Shown here: positions 25,420 to 34,419 of the stretch, piece after piece
Numbering within the stretch: the first letter of the stretch is position 1
Layout: every line of letters begins with the position of its first letter
Assembly: GCA_033852175.1 (NCBI GenBank)
Contig: JAWSUY010000029.1
Location: 77,034-141,033 of the forward strand
Length of the DNA: 64,000 bases
Origin: Agarilytica sp033852175
GTDB lineage: Bacteria > Pseudomonadota > Gammaproteobacteria > Pseudomonadales > Cellvibrionaceae
Reading direction: 5' to 3'
Position numbers and translations under genes: made by a program
Notes under the pieces: model-generated
What the model was told of the DNA's origin: nothing
The model's input: only the letters and a program-made list of their open reading frames with translations
Database searches by the model: none

Positions 25420-26307
25420 TTATAGCTCGCTTTCCTCAAGCACCTTCACCACATCTAAATGATAAGGCATAGAAGTATTAAGATGATGCCAAGCATTCGG
25501 AACACGCTCGTGAGCAATAGAAGATTGTGAGTTCATCCCACCAAACCAATCTATCGCACCTAAAAATTGCCTAACGTTCTCAAAACCTTCAGGAAAATCA
25601 ACCACCGCGCCAAAAGTTACCAAATCAATATTTTTAGCTTTCTTCAGTAACGCACTGTTACCTTGCTTACCCAAAGCCTGCAGCGCCAAGGAAATACTCA
25701 ACGCCCCTTTAGAGTGACCCACTAACGATACAATTTTTCGGTCAGCATCATTGAGCAAAGCCAACAACGTCTTAGTGTCCGGACTTAGGTTCGCGACCTT
25801 ATCGATGACTTTGTCGTAATCCTCATTAGCATCCCCCAAACTCAGGCTCGCGGCAGGCGAATCAAAAAACGACATTGCCCGATTAAGCCCACCCAAAGCA
25901 AACCAACCGCCCATTGCTTCCTGCATCATGTCAGCCACGCCGTAACCCGCCACAATAGCGCCTACAGGCTCTTGATAAAAATCTGCTAGCGTTCTCGCCA
26001 AAGCAGCAGCACCAACATCCGAACTGCCGACACCCGCAACTGAAAAACGCTTCAGGGACGTACCACCCCCAGCCTTCAGCTCCGCAAAATCTTTGTATTT
26101 TATAACGCCCATTTCACTCCGCCCCGAAGGAAGCGCCACCAAAATAGCCCCCTCAACGGTGGCTTGTTCAACGAGGTAACTAAACTCCCTCTTATTTAAC
26201 GAATCTACATCATAAAACGCCTTGTCGGCGGCAGCATTTCCATAAAGGAAACCATTAGAGGCTTTAAACGGATTGGTTACTTGTGGAATATCGAAGTTGA
26301 GAAACAT
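25420..26307 (-). CDS. Alpha/beta-hydrolase fold protein
   Basis: The start at 26,307 (MFLNFDIPQV) has a GGAGGG ribosome binding site six bases upstream; the 59 extra residues of the longer frame are discarded. The 295-residue protein has the nucleophile elbow VGHSKGA near residue 198, typical of class-3 lipase-like hydrolases, and a C-terminal His region (PNAWHHLNTSMPYHLD). There is no signal peptide. The substrate is unknown. It runs in the same direction as the DUF523 gene with a 32-base gap. Confidence 0.7.
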   Translation of the reverse strand: MFLNFDIPQVTNPFKASNGFLYGNAAADKAFYDVDSLNKREFSYLVEQATVEGAILVALPSGRSEMGVIKYKDFAELKAGGGTSLKRFSVAGVGSSDVGAAALARTLADFYQEPVGAIVAGYGVADMMQEAMGGWFALGGLNRAMSFFDSPAASLSLGDANEDYDKVIDKVANLSPDTKTLLALLNDADRKIVSLVGHSKGALSISLALQALGKQGNSALLKKAKNIDLVTFGAVVDFPEGFENVRQFLGAIDWFGGMNSQSSIAHERVPNAWHHLNTSMPYHLDVVKVLEESEL

Positions 26308-27208
26308 GTCGCCCTCCGGCAATAAATTATTAGAATAAGTACGGAATAACAGGTTGAGCAAAACCAATATAGGAGCAGCAAAGTAATTAAGACAGCAGAA
26401 TGTACGGGCAGATGCCAAATTTGAGACTTCGATCAAATCGATAAGCCCAATATGCGTTTTTGGCGCCACATGTCTATACAAAAGTTAAGGAAATAGCCTT
26501 GTATGGATAAACGCGAGAGACGGAAACCGGCAAGGTCAGACCCGATTGAACCTTCAAGCGGCCTAGACCCAATCGACATTACCCCCCCCCCAGCAGAACG
26601 CACGTAACGATTACGACGCATCACCTAAGCTGTCGGACACGACAATTAAACAACCGCCAAGATCGCTAAACCAAATTTCATGCTGCTTCACATTAAGGCT
26701 GACATGTGGCTTAACGACAATTTCAGCTTTAGCTTCTCGGACTTTGAAACTGTGAATTCAAAGTTATCCGCTCTAAACCGCGGGGATCATGCCGTTCCAC
26801 ACTGGAATATTGGGGGCCCACAAACCAGGATGCTATTGGGGGCAGTATCGTCAACCGTATTGGGGCGTAAAGCGGGAAACACTTGCAGCATAGATTCCAC
26901 ACTCACCCCACAAATAAAATCACAGCGTTCGATGATTATGAGTTTTTGCTGACACGTTTTTGTCGTGCCAGGCAATTTACCAGTGAAGACTAAAAATGAA
27001 AACAGACCCGCCTGACCACAAAGCACAAGAAAACCGTAATTATTAAAAAATTCCATAATCGCCAAATACCCCTCAAACCTGCCCTCCTCAAAACCACTGG
27101 CATTAACTCCAGCAACAGCACCGACAACGACATTACATGCCTCCAACGCTAATACTCCTATACTCTCATGGTCTGTGTAATTTTAATTTGGCATACAACG
27201 TAAAACCT
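26308..27208. other. Gene-free 0.9-kb stretch
   Basis: No convincing gene is seen. The 119-codon minus-strand frame at 26,787-27,146 has a TTG start and no recognisable content. GGTCAGACCCGATTGAA at 26,534-26,550 pairs with an inverted copy at 29,434-29,450. A run of nine or more C residues occurs near 26,582. Confidence 0.5.
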
Positions 27209-28060
27209 CTAAATTGAAATCTTCGCTAGACTCTCAACACGCGCTCCTTTTGAAAACTTACGCCGCAAAATAAAATAGACTAAGGGCTCCAACAACAGTA
27301 AAAAAATAGTCATCGCAAATATAATGAATATATTTGCTTTAACCCCCCCCATAAAGAGGCGAAATTGCTTCTCAATTGAGGCATATACCAGCTCCACAAT
27401 AACGTCTTCACCCCGAACAAAATCCATACGAAGTAATTGCTCTTGGGTAAACTCCACATCCTTATCATTCAAACTTAGGGCTGAACCCACCCCTTCAGTT
27501 GCCTCACTTACCAACGCAGTAACTGCAGACTCGACCACCCAATCACTAATACTCAACGCGATTACGCTGGCAGAATATGACCTAACACTTTCCTCCTGCA
27601 ATTCGGGAGGTGGACTGTTCGAAATATGCCCAGAGATGTAAGCAGTGGCATCCTTAACCGTCATTTTTTTATCCGACGATGAAAGTGGAAGCTCATTAAG
27701 AAGGTAGGTATAAAGCACAGCAACATTATGCCCGATGAAAGGCTTAGCTGTTTTTTCCATCAAATTCACGACCCCAGACTCAACCGAGTTAACGGCTCCG
27801 TAAGTAAAACCCGTACATATAAAAACCGCGAGCCAAATAGGGTAATGTAGCTTCGCAAGCAGATTCCATATGGCATTCCCCCTACGGAATAAACGTTTCT
27901 TTGTTAAGACAATCAAGACTACGATAGCGAGAATAAGGGCAAGAAAAGACGCAAACAACGCATTCAAAACAGTAAATATTATTTCATTACCAACAAAACT
28001 TAAAATGGTGTCGGCATATTCATAAGATTGCTGACTCAACACATCCTTTTCGTTACTCAT
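27209..28060 (-). CDS. Unknown integral membrane protein
   Basis: The protein has 283 residues. Predicted membrane helices lie near 29-52 (VLNALFASFLALILAIVVLIVL), 72-92 (YPIWLAVFICTGFTYGAV) and 243-266 (NIFIIFAMTIFLLLLEPLVYFIL). A 150-residue, probably periplasmic or cytoplasmic, helical domain lies between helices 2 and 3. No family is recognised. It stands alone between two gene-poor stretches. Confidence 0.65.
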   Translation of the reverse strand: MSNEKDVLSQQSYEYADTILSFVGNEIIFTVLNALFASFLALILAIVVLIVLTKKRLFRRGNAIWNLLAKLHYPIWLAVFICTGFTYGAVNSVESGVVNLMEKTAKPFIGHNVAVLYTYLLNELPLSSSDKKMTVKDATAYISGHISNSPPPELQEESVRSYSASVIALSISDWVVESAVTALVSEATEGVGSALSLNDKDVEFTQEQLLRMDFVRGEDVIVELVYASIEKQFRLFMGGVKANIFIIFAMTIFLLLLEPLVYFILRRKFSKGARVESLAKISI

Positions 28061-28673
28061 TCACCCTCTCCTTAGATTAGTATTTACTACACAAAAAAGT
28101 CAGTGGATGAACTTTTTGATGTGAATTCACACCCGATTTCGAGCGTCACAAAATAACGACGCACTCCACACGTTTATCAATCGATTTAATTGCCTGGAAA
28201 AATAAGAAGCACACAAGAAGGGGGAATCCATTCTGCAAAACAACTCCGTAATCTTCACCCTCTGATTTTGCACCATTTTTTTAACTTACGCCAGTATCAA
28301 TTCTAGCGGGGCGAGAAGGGATGGGGAACTCAATATTGCACCTATTAAACACCGCGTCCTCTACACGCGATCAGCATCTCCTGTGACACCTACTTGGCAG
28401 CAAGCCCCTCCCCCGAAACAACTCCTCACAAAACAAAGGATACACAAGAAAGACAGCTATAATTTTTATGTAACCTAACATTGTAACCGGCAGACTAAGC
28501 ACTTAGGACGTACTTAGGGTGGACTAGATGTCAGTCTTTGGAGGTTAGCCACTGAATTGGGCGCCATTTTTGTATGGAATCAAACAAACCCACCCAGCCG
28601 CGTTAGATTGAGCTGGCATAACAACAATTCACCTATACTAAAGCTCACATCAAGCTTGCGGAAAAAGCCGAAC
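28061..28673. other. Intergenic stretch between divergent genes
   Basis: No gene is seen in 613 bases. The stretch separates a minus-strand membrane protein gene from a plus-strand PAP2 gene, so both promoters should lie here. No clear consensus was picked out. Confidence 0.4.
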
Positions 28674-29432
28674 ATGCGCGCCCTCTGGACTCTTACTTTT
28701 TTGTCTCTATTAAGTGGATGCACACACATCCACTCCAACAATCATATATCCGGGCGAATGTGGAACGCCTCTAAAACGGCACTAGCAAACCCCAGCACTT
28801 GGGTTCCGCTCACCGGGGCCGCTTTATTTGTCGCCACCAATAGTGACCACGAAACCAGCGACTGGGCCGTCGAGAATAGACCTTTGTATTCAACATGGGA
28901 AAAGGCCGATGATGCCAGCAATAGATATAACAGAATTTTGTCAGCGTCTGCATTGCTCAGCAGCGTATTATTTCACCCTCGATATTCAAATCACTCCCGA
29001 TGGGATCGATTAATGGTTGATGCATCGACCGTGATCATGACAAACCAAATAACAAGCGCACTTCAGGAGACCATTAAACGCTCTCGACCAAGAGATACAA
29101 TCCAATCAAAAGATACCAGTTTCCCTTCAGGGCATTCCTCCCAAGCATTTTCTACCGCAGCCATAACTTCTGAGAACCTGAAACGGTATCGAATTTCAAA
29201 AACAAAAAAGGTCGCAATAAATATCGGTGTGTATACGCTTGCATATGGAACAGCATGGGCAAGAATTGAGGCGGAACACCACTACCCCTCCGATGTTTTG
29301 GCCGGTGCAGCCTTGGGGAATTTTTTTGCTATATTTATGCGAGAGATGTTTTTAAAAGAGAAGAAACTTAAAGTTACAGCACAATTAAGTGAGGCAGGCG
29401 GTACCGAGCTTAATGTTAGCTATGCCTTTTAG
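28674..29432 (+). CDS. PAP2-family phosphatase lipoprotein
   Basis: The start at 28,674 gives 252 residues with a lipoprotein signal (LTFLSLLSGC). The acid-phosphatase triad is complete: KRSRPRD, then FPSGHSS, then ARIEAEHHYPSD. The protein is probably an outer-membrane or periplasmic lipid or phospholipid phosphatase. The longer upstream frame adds 39 residues without signal-peptide character. It is followed after 32 bases by the convergent diguanylate cyclase gene. Confidence 0.83.
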   Translation: MRALWTLTFLSLLSGCTHIHSNNHISGRMWNASKTALANPSTWVPLTGAALFVATNSDHETSDWAVENRPLYSTWEKADDASNRYNRILSASALLSSVLFHPRYSNHSRWDRLMVDASTVIMTNQITSALQETIKRSRPRDTIQSKDTSFPSGHSSQAFSTAAITSENLKRYRISKTKKVAINIGVYTLAYGTAWARIEAEHHYPSDVLAGAALGNFFAIFMREMFLKEKKLKVTAQLSEAGGTELNVSYAF

Positions 29433-29464
29433 ATTCAATCGAGTCTGACCCCATTGAAAATTCA

Positions 29465-31108
29465 CTATTCAGAATACACAACAACTTGGTTTCGGCCAGC
29501 TTGCTTCGCCTCATATAGCGCCTTATCGGCTCGGGCTAAGCTCTGCTCGACACTAGTATCATCATCGCCCAATCGACTAAGGCCGATACTAATGGTAATT
29601 TTGATAACGTCACCATCATGATGAACATCTTTCCCTTCAATTTCCTGACACAAACGCAGCCCAATTTTCGCCGCCAAATCAGTATCGCAATCCACCAGCA
29701 TCATCGCATATTCTTCTCCGCCGATACGCCCAACGATATCGTATTGACGCAGGCTTTTCTTTAAGATATCGGCCACCAATTTAATAACCTCATCCCCGGC
29801 AGCATGCCCGAAGGTATCGTTCACCTTCTTAAAATGATCGATATCCATCATCAGCATAATCGACTGCGATTGTTTCCTCTGCTGTCGGATAAATTCATTC
29901 TCTGCAGACTCTAAAAAATGACGGCGGTTAAATAAGTGCGTCATCCCATCCGTCGTCGCCAGTTCATAAAGCTGACCATTCAACCTTTCAAGTTCTTTAT
30001 TTGTCTTTTTACGTAAATGATTCACTCGCATTAAAAAATAGATCATGGCAAAAAATACGACCGTCACGATCAATACAAAACCCAACCAACCCCGCTGCTC
30101 AACGATTGTCTGCTCTTTAGTTTCAATCACACCGCCTTGATGCTCTATTTGTGAAGACTGCTGATCCAGAATCCCCCGGCTTCTATCAATCTCCTTTGCA
30201 AGGCTGACCATTGCCTTTTCTTGCAATAAGAACTCTTTTTGCTTATCCGTAAGCAATTGTTTTTGACGCGTTATGTCATTCCGATTCCTCAGCACTTCAG
30301 CCTGAGACTCCTCAATGTTCTGCGACAAGACATCCAGAGCACGCTTATTGTTTGCTAACAACACCTCCCTCTCTGCCAGCTGATCGGTTGCTGAGGCTAA
30401 AAGCGTTGAATTTTCCTTCAGCTCATCGTTCAACTTCCCAAGGCTGCTCTCCTTCTTTTTTACTTGAGCCAAAAGATCATTGAGTCGCGCTTCTTTTTCT
30501 CTGAGCTGCTCACCTAAATCTTCTTTCGTCCCCGCTAACTCCAACAGGTTAATCGACACATCAAAACCATGATGCGCCAGATTATCTCTGTTTAGCTTTA
30601 TTTTGACTTTACGAAGCGATGGGATCAGGCTCACCATTTGAGCATCTCGCTCAATGTTCCCGTCACTAATCACTAACGTGTTATTGACTTTGGAATACAC
30701 TAAAGCGTTTTTCGATCGGCTTTTCTTCGTGATGAATATGATTGAATAATAATTGCCTGGCAGGCTGGAGGGGTCCATGCGCTCAAAACTGAATTTTTTG
30801 CCGCGTACTTCTGTAGACGTTTTTTGGGAAAAAGCCGCCATCAGATCTTCGTCATACCCAATGACCCCCACACGAAACGTATTAAACTGACCTTCATTTG
30901 GCCACGTAATGTGTTTGGTAATTTCAATAACGTAGTGCACTTTCGCCTCGGCAAACGTAAGCTCCTGAGCAGAACTAAAAGGCACACACAGGAAAAACAA
31001 CATCACTATTGCCAGGTATCGATCTATACCACTATGTATCACTCTTCCATGCCCCATAACCTTAACTACATCAATCTGATTGCATTCAAGGAAGTATAGG
31101 CCCTCCAC
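29465..31108 (-). CDS. YfiR-like sensor fused to GGDEF diguanylate cyclase
   Basis: Up to 547 residues; the true start is either GTG at 31,108 or ATG at 31,057. A signal peptide (YLAIVMLFFLCVPFSSAQ) leads into a periplasmic YfiR-like DUF4154 domain (about residues 50-200; VHYVIEITKHITWP and LEL motifs). A long coiled coil (205-330), one membrane helix (LGFVLIVTVVFFAMIYFLM) and a GGDEF domain with GRIGGEEYAM near 460 follow. The GGEEY form is expected to be active. YfiR is normally a separate repressor of the cyclase YfiN; here the sensor is joined directly to the cyclase. Confidence 0.88.
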   Translation of the reverse strand: MEGLYFLECNQIDVVKVMGHGRVIHSGIDRYLAIVMLFFLCVPFSSAQELTFAEAKVHYVIEITKHITWPNEGQFNTFRVGVIGYDEDLMAAFSQKTSTEVRGKKFSFERMDPSSLPGNYYSIIFITKKSRSKNALVYSKVNNTLVISDGNIERDAQMVSLIPSLRKVKIKLNRDNLAHHGFDVSINLLELAGTKEDLGEQLREKEARLNDLLAQVKKKESSLGKLNDELKENSTLLASATDQLAEREVLLANNKRALDVLSQNIEESQAEVLRNRNDITRQKQLLTDKQKEFLLQEKAMVSLAKEIDRSRGILDQQSSQIEHQGGVIETKEQTIVEQRGWLGFVLIVTVVFFAMIYFLMRVNHLRKKTNKELERLNGQLYELATTDGMTHLFNRRHFLESAENEFIRQQRKQSQSIMLMMDIDHFKKVNDTFGHAAGDEVIKLVADILKKSLRQYDIVGRIGGEEYAMMLVDCDTDLAAKIGLRLCQEIEGKDVHHDGDVIKITISIGLSRLGDDDTSVEQSLARADKALYEAKQAGRNQVVVYSE

Positions 31109-31403
31109 GGCCGCCTTTCACGGTTTTCGATATGCAAGTTTTAACGCCACGGAAGAATTTTCAACAAAGAGGGATGAGACAAATAGCAAAAACGGGTCAC
31201 CCGCTAGCCAGAAGGTGCCAATAGGCAATGGTAAACCATTGCCCTTATCGTAATTACCTCATGCTTTTATCCATAATGAAGAGAATACCTACTATTCACA
31301 TGGGCCTTTCGCGTAGACTCCGCCTCAGATGTCGGTCAGTGCTTATCAGCTTCTGCCGTATATGATAAGAACGTCGATTACACAAGTTTGAGCCAGCCCC
31401 CTT
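31109..31403. other. Divergent promoter region with hairpin
   Basis: No gene is seen. GGCAATGG and CCATTGCC with a four-base loop (31,224-31,243) form a perfect hairpin without a T-run. It may be an operator for one of the divergent genes. Confidence 0.4.
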
Positions 31404-32558
31404 ATGAACCTCGTTAGTATTAAAACCACTCCACCCAAAAAGAAATCCAAAGCAAGCAAGAAGTCTACGTTAATGGACCAGTTCGAGAGCCTTTGGCAGC
31501 GCGTACAAAAAAATACAAAACGCAACACAACTTTCCAAAAGCGCCTAGACAAACTGAAGGCACGCTACGAAAAAGAAGTGCTCCCCAGCGAGCAAGCCTT
31601 CAACGATCAAAGCTATGCAGAAACCCGTAAGCTTATGGACTTCTTTAAACGTAAATCCCTGACTGAATGGCAGCGCTGCACTTTGGCCGAATGGATCAGC
31701 GAAAATATCGAAGCCTTACTATCCCAGCCCCGCTACGACCACCAGGCCAAAACGAAAATTGCCGACGATTTCAGAGAACTCCTACACCAGCATTTTGCAG
31801 GAGACTCAGATGAGATCAACGATGAACAAAAGACGCAAGACGGGGAAGACTTTAACCCGGAAGATTTTCCCGATGAGCAGGATGAATGGAGCCAGGATAA
31901 AAATAAGGAATATAATGGCGAGGAAAATAACGATGGCGCAGACTTTGAAAACTTTTTTAAACAGAATTTTTCAGAGCAAGAGTGGAACGAATATCAGGCT
32001 GAAAAATCAGCCTCAGAAAAGCAAGATAAAGACGCCCAGCGCCTTCTAAAATCATCGTCCATTCGCACGATGTTTCGTCGCATTGCAAAAGTCCTGCACC
32101 CTGACCTAGAATCTGACGATGAGAAAAAGGAAGAGAAGCATCACCTGATGAGTAAATTAATCGCTGCACGTGAAGAGCAAGACATTGTCACCATATTCCA
32201 GATGCACCGCGAATTCGTCAACGATGCCCCCATCGAACTCGAAGATCATGAATTGGGTAATATTATCCAATTACTGAAAATACAAATAAGCAAGCTAGAC
32301 GCGGAACGTCAAGAGATGACGCAGCAAGATCATGACACTGCAGTCATCGTTGATTTGTTCTATGGCCGCACGGAAAAAATCATTTCTTCGAAGATTAATG
32401 CGCATATTAATGGCATTAACGATGGCCAAACTCAATCACGCCAGTTTGTTAAAAGCGTCAGCAGTCTTAAAAAATTAAAGCCCTATTTGGAAGCGAGGTA
32501 CTATCGGGGGCTCGCGCAAGATGATGAAGAATTTTTATCCGCAATTTTTAATCGATAG
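31404..32558 (+). CDS. J-domain (DnaJ-like) protein
   Basis: The protein has 384 residues with a Lys-rich N-terminus and an acidic linker (about 140-190). A J-domain-like segment lies near 215-275: MFRRIAKVLHPDLESDDEKK with the HPD motif and a following helix (LMSKLIAAREEQDIVTIFQMH). It lacks the Gly/Phe and zinc regions of DnaJ, so it would be a type III co-chaperone recruiting DnaK to a specific client. The client is unknown. Confidence 0.75.
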   Translation: MNLVSIKTTPPKKKSKASKKSTLMDQFESLWQRVQKNTKRNTTFQKRLDKLKARYEKEVLPSEQAFNDQSYAETRKLMDFFKRKSLTEWQRCTLAEWISENIEALLSQPRYDHQAKTKIADDFRELLHQHFAGDSDEINDEQKTQDGEDFNPEDFPDEQDEWSQDKNKEYNGEENNDGADFENFFKQNFSEQEWNEYQAEKSASEKQDKDAQRLLKSSSIRTMFRRIAKVLHPDLESDDEKKEEKHHLMSKLIAAREEQDIVTIFQMHREFVNDAPIELEDHELGNIIQLLKIQISKLDAERQEMTQQDHDTAVIVDLFYGRTEKIISSKINAHINGINDGQTQSRQFVKSVSSLKKLKPYLEARYYRGLAQDDEEFLSAIFNR

Positions 32559-32650
32559 GAGCAAAGTACCACTCTTCGAGTTAATCAACCGAGGCAGGGG
32601 AATCAACGAAAACCACACAACATATTCCCCCAAGAATGAAAGGCAAAAAA

Positions 32651-32676
32651 AAGCACCTATACGAATATAGGTGCTT
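32651..32676 (-). terminator. Terminator of the secG-tRNA-Leu transcript
   Basis: AAGCACCTAT and ATAGGTGCTT with a six-base loop, followed by eight T residues on the minus strand, lie just downstream of the tRNA gene. In related genomes transcription continues from here into metY and rimP; here it appears to stop. Confidence 0.85.
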
Positions 32677-32683
32677 TTTAATA

Positions 32684-32768
32684 TGGTGCCCAAGGCCGGA
32701 CTTGAACCGGCACAGCTTACGCCACTACCCCCTCAAGATAGCGTGTCTACCAATTCCACCACTTGGGC
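32684..32768 (-). tRNA. leuU: tRNA-Leu (GAG)
   Basis: The 85-base gene with encoded CCA has a long variable arm as in class II tRNAs. The anticodon loop TTGAGGG gives GAG. The acceptor stem GCCCAAG/CTTGGGC is perfect. It follows secG, the conserved gammaproteobacterial position, but its usual partner metY is 8.3 kb away at 24,293. Confidence 0.96.
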
Positions 32769-32787
32769 ATTATTCATTAAACTCACC

Positions 32788-33207
32788 TTAACCTTCTGGA
32801 GTTTCTGGCATTTCGTCAGTATCCGCTGGAGCGCCGTCTTCAACACTCACATCTGGAAGGTCATCAGCAGTTACTTCAACTTCTTCCATAACAGGAAGAT
32901 CATCTAAAGCCTCTACCGCATTAACTTCAGCTGTAATTTCTTCTAATGCAGGAGATGTATCCTCATCTATATTTGCATTTTGCTTAGCAATAACCGCCAA
33001 ACTAAAACTTGTCACAAAAAAGACAGTCGCTACAACAGCAGTCGATTTTGCAAAAAAGTTTCCGGAGCCAGATGCGCCAAATAATGTTTGCGATGAGCCG
33101 CTACCGAAAGTCGCACCGACTTCAGCACCTTTACCCTGCTGCAACAAAATAAGACCAATAATAGTCACTGCAATAAGCACATGACCGACAATAATTAAGT
33201 TTTCCAT
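32788..33207 (-). CDS. secG: Protein-export membrane protein SecG
   Basis: The protein has 139 residues. Two membrane helices flank the conserved loop: LIIVGHVLIAVTIIGLILLQ, then KGAEVGATFGSGSSQTLFG, then the second helix (VVATVFFVTSFSLAVI). An acidic tail of about 60 residues follows and is longer than in E. coli (110 residues). SecG assists the SecYEG preprotein channel. It lies 21 bases after tpiA and upstream of tRNA-Leu, the standard order. Confidence 0.96.
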   Translation of the reverse strand: MENLIIVGHVLIAVTIIGLILLQQGKGAEVGATFGSGSSQTLFGASGSGNFFAKSTAVVATVFFVTSFSLAVIAKQNANIDEDTSPALEEITAEVNAVEALDDLPVMEEVEVTADDLPDVSVEDGAPADTDEMPETPEG

Positions 33208-33228
33208 AATGGTTTACTCTTCTCTAAT

Positions 33229-33969
33229 TCACTCTGCAGCGCGACAAATGTCCACAAAGTCTTGTGCTTTAAGTGATGCCCCGCCAACAAGCGCGCCATC
33301 AATATCTTTTTGTCCAAACAACCCTTCAGCGGTTTCAGGCTTCACACTACCACCATAAAGAATGCGAATCGAGTCACCTTCTGGCCCAAGCACTTCACGA
33401 ATATAGGAGTGAACATCTTGAGCAAGCTCTGGGGTTGCCGACTTACCTGTACCAATAGCCCAGACTGGTTCATAAGCGATAACGCCTTTTACCATTAAAT
33501 CCAGACCGCAGTAGTCAACCACTTCACGCAACTGACTACCAATAATTTCATACGTTTTATCCGTTTCGCGCTCTTCTAGACTTTCGCCTACGCACAAAAC
33601 TGGAATCATGCCGCCACCTATTGCCGCTTTAAACTTCTTCGCGACTTGGGCAGACGTTTCGCCATGATACTCACGACGCTCGGAATGACCAATAATGACA
33701 TATTTGCAGCCAAAATCTGCGAGCATGTTGGCTGAAATTTCACCCGTATACGCACCACTCTTTTGAATGCTCAGATCTTGCGCACCCCAAGAAATGTTGG
33801 TGTTCTCAAGTATTTGAGATGTCTGCGGAAGATACAAATACGGTGGACATACAACCATTTCGGCCTTATGCACACCAAGCCAATCTTTCGCTAAACCAGC
33901 AAGCAAACCCTGAGTGAACTCGGCACTCCCGTTCATTTTCCAATTGCCAATGACCAGTGGACGCCTCAT
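33229..33969 (-). CDS. tpiA: Triosephosphate isomerase
   Basis: The protein has 246 residues, the usual length. Signature residues are visible: Asn/Lys in IGNWKMNG, the catalytic His in YVIIGHSERR, the catalytic Glu in AYEPVWAIGTG and the phosphate-binding YGGSVKPE. It interconverts dihydroxyacetone phosphate and glyceraldehyde-3-phosphate in glycolysis and gluconeogenesis. glmM, often upstream in this group, is not here; nitrate reductase genes lie on that side instead. Confidence 0.97.
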   Translation of the reverse strand: MRRPLVIGNWKMNGSAEFTQGLLAGLAKDWLGVHKAEMVVCPPYLYLPQTSQILENTNISWGAQDLSIQKSGAYTGEISANMLADFGCKYVIIGHSERREYHGETSAQVAKKFKAAIGGGMIPVLCVGESLEERETDKTYEIIGSQLREVVDYCGLDLMVKGVIAYEPVWAIGTGKSATPELAQDVHSYIREVLGPEGDSIRILYGGSVKPETAEGLFGQKDIDGALVGGASLKAQDFVDICRAAE

Positions 33970-34243
33970 TAAACACTCACCTTCTATAAAACATAATTCG
34001 AGTTCTATTCAGCCGACGCTGGAGAATTTAACCACCAGCAAAACGGGCGCAGATAATATATGAGAACGACACGCGTTACAACTCCCCCTAGGCAAGACAA
34101 GCCCCCCACTAGCTCCACTACAGACGCCATAACAACAAAATGGATCGGCAGTAACTGCCATAACTCAGCGACCAAAATTGGAGCGTTCGGGGAATTATCC
34201 GAACCAAGAAAAAGAAAGAAAACCAGAAATAGACGCCATTTTT

Positions 34244-34257
34244 TTGTTTACGATCAA
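34244..34257 (+). promoter_or_regulatory. FNR/Anr-type box upstream of narG
   Basis: TTGTTTACGATCAA matches TTGAT-N4-ATCAA at nine of ten positions. A -10-like TATCAT follows at 34,285-34,290, placing the box near -45. This fits an oxygen-sensing activator turning on narGHJI under low oxygen, as is known for nar operons. Confidence 0.6.
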
Positions 34258-34352
34258 ATCACAAACAAAGATAGACTACCTTTGTATCATCCCGTCCCAA
34301 TTTTAAGGTATGCTCCGCGCCATATAGCTATTGGGCCGATTATTGCTTTGAG

Positions 34353-34375
34353 GTGAAAGCTCTTAGAGCTTTCAC
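34353..34375 (+). promoter_or_regulatory. Perfect hairpin in the narG leader
   Basis: GTGAAAGCTC and GAGCTTTCAC with a three-base loop form a perfect 10-base stem 44 bases before the narG start codon. No T-run follows, so it is not a standard terminator. It may stabilise the message or bind a regulator. Confidence 0.55.
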
Positions 34376-34419
34376 TATCATCAGTTTGCCCAACGCCCTG
34401 AATATCTGAGGAAACAAAC

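Larger units (their letters stand above)
33970..34419. other. Divergent tpiA-narG intergenic region
   Basis: No gene is supported in 450 bases; the 98-codon frame at 34,060 lacks a ribosome binding site. The stretch holds an FNR-type box and a leader hairpin for narG, annotated separately. No narK, narX or narL gene is present here or elsewhere in the window. Confidence 0.6.

Noticed and set aside
26787..27146. 119-codon minus-strand frame
   Set aside because: It has a TTG start, and the content (many Cys, Pro and Gly without structure) looks non-coding.
34060..34356. 98-codon plus-strand frame upstream of narG
   Set aside because: It runs through the promoter, FNR-type box and leader hairpin, and has low-complexity basic composition.
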